Of a stretch of DNA of 7,211 bases, positions 1 to 5,477 are shown piece after piece; the first letter of the stretch is position 1; each line of letters starts with the position of its first letter. Made by a program: the position numbers and the translations under genes. Source of the DNA: Polaromonas sp. (GTDB taxonomy: Bacteria > Pseudomonadota > Gammaproteobacteria > Burkholderiales > Burkholderiaceae_C); the NCBI GenBank assembly GCA_025362825.1, contig JANYFF010000483.1, positions 1-7,211 on the forward strand, given 5' to 3'. The notes under the pieces were generated by a model, which saw nothing but the letters and a program-made list of their open reading frames with translations, was not told where the DNA came from and did not search any database.

Positions 1-853
1 CCTGCAGCCAGGTGGCCAGCGCGCGCGTGGAGGCGTCCTGGGCTGCATAGCGCAAGGCCATGGAGTGGAGGCCGCGCAACACCAGCTCAGCATCGTTGCC
101 GGCCACGCCAAAGCCCACCCGCATGTTGCAGAAATGGACCAGGTGGTGCAGCGCCTCGCTGGTGGTCACCACGGAGCCCATCAGCACATCCGCGCCGCCG
201 CTGGGGTATTTGGTCAGGGCATGAGCAGAAATATCGACGCCCAGTGCAAACGCATTGAAGGCAATGCCCGCGCCCCAGGTGTTGTCCAGCGCCGTCACGA
301 TGCCTTGCGGATGGCTGTGCGGGTGCGCCTTCACCACGGCAACCAGCGCCGGCAGGTCGGGAAACTCCAGCGTGATTGATCCAGGCGCCTCCAGCCAGAC
401 CAGCCGGGTTTGCGGGCTGAGTTTGGCAGCAAGGTCAGCCGGGTCCATCGGGTCGTACATACGGTGGGTGATGCCCCAGCCCGCCAGTTCGCCCTGCGCA
501 AAGCTCTTGTTGGGGCCGTAGGCATTGTCAGGAATCAGCACCTCATCGCCAGCCTTCAAAAGGGCTATGCCCACCAGCGCCACCGATGCCAGACCGCTCG
601 GCACCAGCGTGCAGAATTTGCCGCCCTCCAGCGTGGCGATGCGCTCTTCCAGCGTGAAAGTGGTGGGCGTGCCGTGCAGGCCGTAGGTGTAGCCGGTCTT
701 GTGTTTCCAGTCCCGCGACCGCAGCGCCGCAACGCTCGGAAAAATCACCGTGGACGCCCGGTGCACCCCGGGCTGGACAGTCTCAAAACCCGCCGGCGGG
801 GTGTAAGGGTGGTGGATCAGGCCGGTAGAAACAGATGGTGTTGAATCGCTCAT
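1..853 (-). CDS. metC: Cystathionine beta-lyase (PLP-dependent trans-sulfuration enzyme), 3' end beyond window
   Basis: Reading back from an ATG at 851-853, the frame stays open for 284 codons to the left edge, so roughly the last quarter of a protein of about 390-400 residues is missing. The family is the Cys/Met-metabolism PLP enzymes (fold type I). Cystathionine beta-lyase splits cystathionine to homocysteine, pyruvate and ammonia in the cytoplasm, the penultimate step of methionine synthesis. Visible landmarks, equated from memory with E. coli MetC: Tyr57 (PLP phosphate contact), Tyr112 (stacks on PLP), the APGSITLE segment at 156-163, Asp190 in LDNTW (pyridine nitrogen) and Lys215 in ALTKY (Schiff base). 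Oddities: the Arg that normally follows Tyr57 by two positions is Leu59 (YGLHGT), and the usual GHSD after the lysine reads GGAD. These may be subfamily traits. The start is favoured because MSDSTPS leads directly into the conserved N-terminus; the ribosome site is weak. The trans-sulfuration family is very secure, the exact lyase specificity less so. Confidence 0.9.
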   Translation of the reverse strand, partial: MSDSTPSVSTGLIHHPYTPPAGFETVQPGVHRASTVIFPSVAALRSRDWKHKTGYTYGLHGTPTTFTLEERIATLEGGKFCTLVPSGLASVALVGIALLKAGDEVLIPDNAYGPNKSFAQGELAGWGITHRMYDPMDPADLAAKLSPQTRLVWLEAPGSITLEFPDLPALVAVVKAHPHSHPQGIVTALDNTWGAGIAFNAFALGVDISAHALTKYPSGGADVLMGSVVTTSEALHHLVHFCNMRVGFGVAGNDAELVLRGLHSMALRYAAQDASTRALATWLQ

Positions 854-869
854 CCGCTAATGTTAACGG
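854..869. promoter_or_regulatory. Imperfect dyad abutting the metC start codon
   Basis: The 16 bases immediately upstream of the metC ATG read CCGCTAATGTTAACGG on the plus strand and match their own reverse complement at 12 of 16 positions. On the mRNA this covers the place where a ribosome site should be, and no good Shine-Dalgarno is seen there; the nearest purine run, AGGGGG, lies about 17 bases before the ATG. It could be a repressor site or a small start-masking hairpin. A chance dyad is also possible, so confidence is low. Confidence 0.25.
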
Positions 870-881
870 ACCCCCTATTTC

Positions 882-905
882 ATTTCTCAAGAGGCTTCGA
901 GAAAT
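882..905. other. Local stem-loop at the edge of the long palindrome
   Basis: Bases 882-891 pair with 895-905 to give ten base pairs, with one bulged base (898) and a three-base loop (892-894). No T-run follows on either strand, so it is not a classical intrinsic terminator. Its inner part (890-905) is also one arm of the long palindrome 890-1031, so the two structures exclude one another. It lies in the leader of metC, about 30 bases before the ATG. Confidence 0.5.
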
Positions 906-1031
906 TCAATTACCGGGATACAGGGCAAGGCGCACGGAGCGCAGGACACCGGAATGCACTTGTGTGCATGAGGATTCCGAGCACCGCGCAACGCCGCCAT
1001 GTGCCCGGCAATTGGATTTATCGCAGCCTCT
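890..1031. repeat. 142-bp imperfect palindrome, MITE/REP-like intergenic repeat
   Basis: The outer arms 890-917 and 1004-1031 are inverted copies that match at 24 of 28 positions. The middle is also symmetric: ATGCAC (954-959) and GTGCAT (964-969) flank the loop TTGT, and GC-rich blocks on either side (932-942 and 979-989) match imperfectly. The whole 854-1029 gap is largely this element, and no ORF or transposase is visible in it. One arm runs into the stop codon of the upstream phosphoribosyltransferase (TAG at 1030-1032). No clear target-site duplication is seen. The architecture fits a dispersed non-autonomous repeat that folds as RNA; it may end or stabilise the upstream transcript. The symmetry is directly visible, whereas membership of a repeat family is inferred. 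Confidence 0.7.
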
Positions 1032-1554
1032 ATATCTTCCATTTGGCCATGAGCTGCGCTGGGGTTAGCGCGTCATAGCTTTCAAACGGCTGGTGAATCC
1101 ACGGATTCGTCGGCAACAGTTCTACCGAATAGTCGGGCTCGAAGGTGGATACGCCCTTGGTCCAGATGACGGCGCTGCGCAGCTCAGTGATCGGCTTGTA
1201 GTTGTTGCGCAGCTGGTGGATCACCGCATTGAGCGTGTGGCCGGTGTCGGCCAGGTCGTCGACCAGCAGCACCTTTCCGGCGATCTCGCCCTTTGGCGTT
1301 GTGATGAAGCGGGCAATGTCGAGGTTGCCCTGCGTCATGCCGGCGTCAGCGCGGTAGGAACTGGTAGACATGATGGCCAGTGGCTTGTCAAAAATGCGCG
1401 ACAAGATGTCGCCCGGGCGCATACCGCCCCGGGCCAGGCACAGGATAGTGTCGAACTGCCAGCCCGACTGGTGAATCCTGATGGCCAGCTTTTCGATCAG
1501 GTTGTGGTACTCGTCATAGCTGACGTAGAGATGTTTGCCGTCTTCTGTCAACAT
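1030..1554 (-). CDS. Gpt-like purine phosphoribosyltransferase
   Basis: A complete 174-residue type I phosphoribosyltransferase. The PRPP-binding signature is VLLVDDLADTGHT at residues 95-107, with the two acidic residues and the TG turn intact, and ARGG at 41-44 forms the pyrophosphate-side loop. The C-terminal NPWIHQPFE (150-158) resembles the TWIEQPWD hood segment of E. coli xanthine-guanine phosphoribosyltransferase (Gpt, 152 residues). The likely reaction is transfer of phosphoribose from PRPP to hypoxanthine, xanthine or guanine in purine salvage, but the base preferred cannot be read from sequence. The ATG at 1552-1554 is preceded by a good ribosome site. It lies 73 bases after purA, suggesting co-transcription, and purA would use the IMP formed from hypoxanthine. 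Its stop codon touches the palindromic repeat. The PRTase assignment is firm and the substrate open. Confidence 0.9.
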   Translation of the reverse strand: MLTEDGKHLYVSYDEYHNLIEKLAIRIHQSGWQFDTILCLARGGMRPGDILSRIFDKPLAIMSTSSYRADAGMTQGNLDIARFITTPKGEIAGKVLLVDDLADTGHTLNAVIHQLRNNYKPITELRSAVIWTKGVSTFEPDYSVELLPTNPWIHQPFESYDALTPAQLMAKWKI

Positions 1555-1561
1555 GCTTATG

Positions 1562-1566
1562 CTCCT
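1562..1566 (-). promoter_or_regulatory. Shine-Dalgarno site of the phosphoribosyltransferase gene
   Basis: On the minus strand AGGAG lies 7 bases before the ATG at 1552-1554. This is the strongest ribosome site in the window; with the conserved-looking N-terminus it fixes the start and argues for efficient translation even though the gene sits downstream of purA. Confidence 0.75.
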
Positions 1567-1627
1567 GATTTAATAGCTGGACGCGCCCGTTTCGCGGGGG
1601 CTGCAGGCACTTTTCATTAAAAAAAGC

Positions 1628-2971
1628 CTAATTTTGCAGGTAAGGATGCTGCAGCATGATGGTGTGGTCACGGTCAGGGCTGGTGGAGACCATGGCGATC
1701 GGTACGCCGGTCACCTGCTCGATGCGCTGCAGGTACAGGCGCGCATTAACCGGCAGTTTGTCGTAATCCGTCACACCAACCGTGCTGTCGCTCCAGCCGT
1801 CCATCGTCTCGTAGACGGGCTTGCAGCGCTCAATATCGTCGGCGCCCATGGGCAGGATGTCGGTCAGTTGGCCGTCCAGCTCGTAGCCGGTGCACAGCAG
1901 CAGCTTTTCAATGCCGTCCAGCACGTCGAGCTTGGTGATGCACAGGCCGGTCAAGCCGTTGACCTGAGCTGAACGCTTGAGCAGTGCGGCGTCAAACCAG
2001 CCGCAGCGGCGATAACGCCCGGTGACGACCCCGCGCTCGGCGCCGACGGTGCTCATGTGGTGGCCGGGCGTGCCAGGCGTTTCCCAGTCGAGCTCGGTTG
2101 GGAAAGGACCACCGCCGACGCGGGTGCAATAAGCCTTGGTGATGCCCAGGATGTAATGCAGCATGCCGGGGCCCACGCCCGAGCCTGCTGCTGCGTTGCC
2201 GGCGACGCAATTGCTGGAGGTGACATACGGGTAGGTGCCGTGGTCCACATCGAGCAGCGTGCCCTGCGCGCCTTCAAACAGCAGGTTGGCACCGGCCTTG
2301 TGCGCGTCGTTCAGTTCACGCGAAACGTCGGCCATCATGGGACGAAGCGCTTCTGCGTGGCTGATAGCTTCTGCATAGGTCGCATCGAAATCAACGGCTG
2401 GGGCATTGAGGAAGGTCGTCAGCACATGGTTGTGCAGGGTCAGCAAATCGCGCAGCTTGCTGGCAAAACGCTCGGGGTATTTCAGGTCCTGCACGCGCAG
2501 CGCACGGCGGGCAATCTTGTCTTCATAGGCTGGGCCGATGCCCTTGCCGGTTGTGCCGATCTTTTCAGCGCCGCCCTGCTCGCGCAGCACCTCGCGCGCC
2601 GCATCCAGCGCGGCATGAAAAGGAAGGATCAGCGGACAGGCTTCGCTGATGCGCAGGCGTGAGCGCACTTCGACGCCAATCGCTTCGAGCTGGCTGATTT
2701 CCTTGAACAGGTGCGACGTAGACAGCACCACCCCATTGCCGATGTAGCACTTCACGCCGGGGCGCATGATACCGCTGGGAATCAGGTTCAACGCGGTCTT
2801 CACGCCATTGATGACCAGCGTATGCCCGGCATTGTGGCCGCCCTGGAAGCGCACCACGCCCTGCGCGGATTCGGTCAGCCAGTCAACCAGCTTGCCCTTG
2901 CCTTCGTCACCCCATTGAGTGCCCACGACCACGACATTGCGGCCCGCGACGGCGGTTTGTTTGTTTGTCAT
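1628..2971 (-). CDS. purA: Adenylosuccinate synthetase
   Basis: A complete 447-residue PurA that catalyses IMP + aspartate + GTP to adenylosuccinate, the first committed step from IMP to AMP, in the cytoplasm. Near the N-terminus GTQWGDEGKGK (17-27) is the nucleotide loop with catalytic Asp22, and GGHNAGH (44-50) ends in catalytic His50; these equate to Asp13 and His41 of E. coli. Other landmarks are GTTGKGIGPAY (139-149, IMP binding), FEGAQGTLLD (232-241), RVGGGPFPTE (284-293), GRYRRCGWFD (318-327), TKLDVLDG (346-353, guanine recognition) and STSPDRDHT (429-437). Length fits the family (432 in E. coli), with a longer N-terminal tail. I chose the ATG at 2969-2971; an in-frame TTG two codons earlier is less likely, and neither has a clear ribosome site. 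It lies 46 bases after hisZ. hfl genes are also close upstream of purA in E. coli. Confidence 0.97.
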   Translation of the reverse strand: MTNKQTAVAGRNVVVVGTQWGDEGKGKLVDWLTESAQGVVRFQGGHNAGHTLVINGVKTALNLIPSGIMRPGVKCYIGNGVVLSTSHLFKEISQLEAIGVEVRSRLRISEACPLILPFHAALDAAREVLREQGGAEKIGTTGKGIGPAYEDKIARRALRVQDLKYPERFASKLRDLLTLHNHVLTTFLNAPAVDFDATYAEAISHAEALRPMMADVSRELNDAHKAGANLLFEGAQGTLLDVDHGTYPYVTSSNCVAGNAAAGSGVGPGMLHYILGITKAYCTRVGGGPFPTELDWETPGTPGHHMSTVGAERGVVTGRYRRCGWFDAALLKRSAQVNGLTGLCITKLDVLDGIEKLLLCTGYELDGQLTDILPMGADDIERCKPVYETMDGWSDSTVGVTDYDKLPVNARLYLQRIEQVTGVPIAMVSTSPDRDHTIMLQHPYLQN

Positions 2972-3017
2972 CTTCAATTTTCTGGTTAAAGGATAAATAA
3001 GGGGGACCCGGCGCCTG

Positions 3018-4196
3018 TCAGCAGGTCCGGCTCAGGGACTGGACAGTCCAGTGACCGTCAAGCTGTACCAGCTCGCGGTCGCAGTCAAATTCATTGACTT
3101 CATGCTCATGGCCCGGCAACACACACACCACGGTATCGCCACGGGCGCGCAGTGCGGCGATGGCGGTGCGCAGCCCGGCGTCTTCCGCCCAGGGCGCACG
3201 CACGGCGGCCTTCAGCGGCCGCGGTGGCAAGACGCTGACCAGCTCTTTCAGGTCAAGGCTGAAGCCAACAGCGGGACGGTTACGGCCAAACACGGCACCA
3301 ACTTCGTCATAACGCCCGCCGCGTGCCAGCTCGGCGCCCTGGCCATAAATGGCAAAACGTGTGCCGCTGTAATAGGCATAGCCACGCAAGTCGGCCAGGT
3401 CAAAGGTAACGTTGACATCGCCTGCATGCGATGCCAACCACCGCAGGTTTTGCAGCGCCAGCTGGACTTCAGGAAAAGCCTTCAAGGCCGCAGCGGCTTC
3501 ATCAAGGACTTTTTCGTCGCCATACAGCTGCAGCAGCGACATCAACGCCTCACGCGACGCGCCCGACAGCTTGCCATTGAGGCTGGCTGTCAGGCTGGCG
3601 AGCTCGCTGGCATCTTTCGCAGCCAGCGCAGCGTGGATCAATGCCAGGGTTTTGGCCGGCACGTTGGCACCTGCCAGCAGGCTGTTGACAATGCGGACGT
3701 CGGCCATGTCCACGCTCAAGGCTGTTACACCGGCGGCTTTCAGGCCTTCGAGCGCCAGCAATTGGGCTTCGAGATCGGCTTCAAGGCCTGCATGACCATA
3801 AATTTCGGCGCCAAATTGCAGCGGCTCGCGCGTGGCATGCGGCCGGTCCGCCCGAGTGTGTAGCACGGGGCCGCAGTAGCAAAGTCGTGCCACACCGTTG
3901 CGATTGAGCAGATGGGCGTCGATACGGGCCACCTGCGGTGTGGTATCAGCACGCAAACCCAGCGTGCGGCCGGAAAGCTGGTCAACCAGCTTGAAGGTTT
4001 GCAGGTCGAGCGCCTCGCCGGTGCCGGTCAGCAGCGATTCAAGGTGCTCCAACAGGGGTGGCATGACCAGCTCGTAACCATAGCTGCGGGCCGTGTCGAG
4101 CAACAGGCGACGAAGTTCTTCAATGTGACGCGCCTCGGAGGGCAGGACATCGGCAATTTGATCCGGCAATTGCCATGATGACGACCAGGCGGACAT
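3018..4196 (-). CDS. hisZ: ATP phosphoribosyltransferase regulatory subunit HisZ
   Basis: A complete 392-residue paralogue of the histidyl-tRNA synthetase catalytic core. With the short form of HisG it builds the hetero-octameric ATP phosphoribosyltransferase that starts histidine synthesis; HisZ supplies activation and feedback inhibition by histidine. Seen here: PDQIADVLPSEA (11-22), the core strand LRADTTPQVARID (81-93), the motif-2 region TREPLQFGAEIYG (122-134), YYSGTRFAIYG (275-285), ARGGRYDE (291-298) and AVGFSLDL (309-316). Where HisRS motif 3 has its arginine, this protein has Glu318, and there is no anticodon-binding domain, so it is not a tRNA synthetase. The ATG at 4194-4196 gives the usual N-terminus; a 26-residue upstream extension from TTG would run through the probable promoter. 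It sits between the DUF2065 gene and purA, away from any his operon. No clear ribosome site precedes it. Confidence 0.93.
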   Translation of the reverse strand: MSAWSSSWQLPDQIADVLPSEARHIEELRRLLLDTARSYGYELVMPPLLEHLESLLTGTGEALDLQTFKLVDQLSGRTLGLRADTTPQVARIDAHLLNRNGVARLCYCGPVLHTRADRPHATREPLQFGAEIYGHAGLEADLEAQLLALEGLKAAGVTALSVDMADVRIVNSLLAGANVPAKTLALIHAALAAKDASELASLTASLNGKLSGASREALMSLLQLYGDEKVLDEAAAALKAFPEVQLALQNLRWLASHAGDVNVTFDLADLRGYAYYSGTRFAIYGQGAELARGGRYDEVGAVFGRNRPAVGFSLDLKELVSVLPPRPLKAAVRAPWAEDAGLRTAIAALRARGDTVVCVLPGHEHEVNEFDCDRELVQLDGHWTVQSLSRTC

Positions 4197-4224
4197 GTAT
4201 TTTTGGTGAGCTGTTAAAAACAGG

Positions 4225-4254
4225 ATTTTACCGGGCTTGGAAGGGGTTTTTGAA
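4225..4254 (-). promoter_or_regulatory. Probable sigma-70-type promoter for hisZ (and perhaps purA)
   Basis: On the minus strand TTCAAA (4249-4254, -35-like, 4 of 6 consensus bases) and TAAAAT (4225-4230, -10-like, 5 of 6) are 18 bases apart, with GG just before the -10 box. Transcription would begin near 4218, giving a leader of about 20 bases before the hisZ ATG. The 161-base gap after the tightly packed hfl genes makes an independent promoter reasonable. This is a reading of boxes by eye, not a mapped start. Confidence 0.45.
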
Positions 4255-4288
4255 CCGCCATCCCTTAGATGCAACAGCGCGGTTCAAA
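4249..4288. promoter_or_regulatory. Perfect 10-bp inverted repeat upstream of hisZ (operator or RNA hairpin)
   Basis: TTTGAACCGC (4249-4258) and GCGGTTCAAA (4279-4288) are exact inverted copies separated by 20 bases. Inside the spacer, 4259-4262 and 4268-4271 (CATC and GATG) are also complementary, so the RNA can form a 10-bp stem with a 4-bp stem stacked on it, a 7-base bulge and a 5-base loop. No T-run follows on either strand, so it is not a simple terminator. One arm overlaps the -35-like box of the probable hisZ promoter and the half-site centres are about 30 bp apart, which would suit a protein operator. Its role is inferred. Confidence 0.55.
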
Positions 4289-4357
4289 TACTGCCCGCAT
4301 TCGTCCGTTTTTGGTGGTTGCCGCAGCGACGTTGAGCCGATGATCCAACAGGCGGAT

Positions 4358-4555
4358 TTAGCCCAAAAGCGCAAGGGCAAACCATAGCAGCAGGCCCAGC
4401 GCCATACTGCAAAGACCGAAGAAGCGAATCTGCCCGTCACTCATTTTGAGAAGCTGCTCAAAAATGCGACGCCAGCCGGCAGGCGAAAGAAAAGGCAGCA
4501 GGCCTTCAAGCACCAGCAACAGTGCGAGCGCCAGCCAGAAGCTGTTGCCCTCCAC
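4358..4555 (-). CDS. DUF2065 (YjeT-like) small inner-membrane protein
   Basis: A 65-residue protein with two hydrophobic segments, about residues 6-23 (FWLALALLLVLEGLLPFL) and 44-64, joined by a short polar stretch carrying AGWRRIFEQLLKM. It matches the DUF2065 family, typified by E. coli YjeT, in length, in the WLALAL.LVLEG..P start and in location: YjeT also lies between hflC and purA. The molecular function of the family is unknown to me; its constant place after hflKC suggests a link to the HflKC-FtsH membrane complex, which is inference. The start is a GTG at 4553-4555, six bases after the hflC stop, with no good ribosome site, so translational coupling to hflC is likely. No later in-frame start would keep the first membrane segment. 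Confidence 0.87.
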   Translation of the reverse strand: MEGNSFWLALALLLVLEGLLPFLSPAGWRRIFEQLLKMSDGQIRFFGLCSMALGLLLWFALALLG

Positions 4556-4561
4556 CGTCGG

Positions 4562-5464
4562 CTACTTTTTGCCGGCTGGGGCTGGACTGGCTCCAGAGCC
4601 GCGCATGGCCTTGAAGAAATCCGACGATGGGTCAAGCACCATCACATCGCTCTTTTTATTGAAGCTGGTCTTATAGGCATCCAGGCTGCGATAAAACTGC
4701 GCAAACTGGGCATCTTTTCCGAAGGACTCGGCATAGTTGCGAGCGGCTATTGCATCGCCCTCGCCCTTGACCTTTTGCGCGTCACGGTAGGCATTGGCGA
4801 TGGTTACCTCACGCTGCCTGTCGGCATCAGCGCGGATTTTTTCGCCTTCGGCCGCACCCGTAGACCGCAACTCGTTGGCAACGCGTTTACGTTCTGCCTC
4901 CATTCGGCGGTATACCGATTCGGTGATGGCCTCGACATAGTCAACCCGCGTGATACGGACATCGACGACATCCATGCCCAACGGCTGTGCACCGCGGACT
5001 TTCTCAATGACTTCACGCTTCACGTCGGCCATCAGGGCTTCACGTTTTTGTGAAAGCAAATCCTTGAGTGTGTATTTGTTGATTTCCTCCTGGAAAGCAT
5101 TGCGCACCACGCGATTCAGCTGGTTTGCACCGGCCCGCTCGTCGATACCCACATTACGGATGTACTCAGACGGCTGACTGATGCGCCAACGGACATACCA
5201 GTCGATCACAACGCGCTGCTTTTCAGCGGTATAAATCGGCTCGACGTCCGTGCTGTCCAGCGTGAGCAGCCGTTTGTCGATATAGGAAACGTTCTGGAAA
5301 GGCGGTGGCAGCTTGAAATGAAGGCCCGGTTCGGTCACCACGTCTTTGATTTCACCCAGCGCATACACCACGCCAAACTGGCGCTGGTCCACAACAAATA
5401 GCATGGAACTCAACAATGCCAGCACCACCAGCAGCGAGGAAGCAATAAATCCGACTCTGTTCAC
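4562..5464 (-). CDS. hflC: HflC, SPFH-family partner of HflK and modulator of FtsH protease
   Basis: A 300-residue membrane protein of the SPFH (stomatin/prohibitin/flotillin/HflKC) superfamily. One N-terminal membrane segment (about 5-25) is followed by the SPFH domain beginning VDQRQFGVVYALG (25-37), with EPGLHFKLP (45-53), and then a charged helical region that includes RMEAERKRVANELR (187-200) and GAAEGEKIRADADRQRE (203-219), typical of HflC and probably coiled coil. The C-terminus ends in SGASPAPAGKK. In E. coli HflK and HflC assemble around FtsH on the periplasmic face and limit its access to membrane substrates; the same role is expected here. The start is a GTG at 5462-5464, chosen for the ribosome site that overlaps the hflK stop codon and because it keeps the membrane anchor. 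It is shorter than E. coli HflC (334 residues), but nothing looks broken. Confidence 0.95.
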   Translation of the reverse strand: MNRVGFIASSLLVVLALLSSMLFVVDQRQFGVVYALGEIKDVVTEPGLHFKLPPPFQNVSYIDKRLLTLDSTDVEPIYTAEKQRVVIDWYVRWRISQPSEYIRNVGIDERAGANQLNRVVRNAFQEEINKYTLKDLLSQKREALMADVKREVIEKVRGAQPLGMDVVDVRITRVDYVEAITESVYRRMEAERKRVANELRSTGAAEGEKIRADADRQREVTIANAYRDAQKVKGEGDAIAARNYAESFGKDAQFAQFYRSLDAYKTSFNKKSDVMVLDPSSDFFKAMRGSGASPAPAGKK

Positions 5465-5470
5465 TTTATT

Positions 5471-5477
5471 CTTCCTT
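5471..5477 (-). promoter_or_regulatory. hflC ribosome-binding site overlapping the hflK stop
   Basis: Minus-strand AAGGAAG lies 6 bases before the GTG start of hflC, and its first bases are the last two of the hflK TAA (5476-5478). This arrangement supports the GTG start and implies coupled translation, suitable for two subunits needed in equal amounts. Confidence 0.7.

Noticed and set aside
854..901. A sigma-70 promoter for metC
   Set aside because: TTGAGA or TTGAAT can be paired only with poor -10 candidates at unsuitable spacing, so no promoter is claimed.
835..1078. Two short plus-strand frames of 77 and 72 codons over the intergenic palindrome
   Set aside because: They overlap the inverted repeat and the ends of two well-supported genes, and show no protein-like features.
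1586..1598. Stem-loop CCCG-TTTCG-CGGG between purA and the phosphoribosyltransferase as a terminator
   Set aside because: Only four base pairs and no T-run follows on the minus strand; the T-run near 1620-1625 lies before the stem in the direction of transcription.
1093..1620. 175-codon plus-strand open frame
   Set aside because: Shadow of the phosphoribosyltransferase gene; low-complexity composition and no motif.
2057..2662. 201-codon plus-strand open frame
   Set aside because: Shadow of purA, whose conserved motifs fill the opposite strand throughout this interval.
2972..2977. TTG start for purA two codons before the ATG
   Set aside because: The ATG is preferred and gives the usual N-terminus; no ribosome site favours the TTG.
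3051..3863. 270-codon plus-strand open frame
   Set aside because: It lies entirely opposite hisZ, has no recognisable domain, and its length is explained by the GC-biased third positions of the minus-strand gene.
4211..4223. CTGTTAAAAACAG as a LexA-type operator near the hisZ start
   Set aside because: The spacing is CTG-N7-CAG rather than the longer LexA spacing, and the arms are only five bases.
4197..4274. 26-codon N-terminal extension of hisZ from a TTG
   Set aside because: It would translate the probable promoter and has no family similarity; MSAW...LPDQIADVLPSEA is the normal HisZ start.
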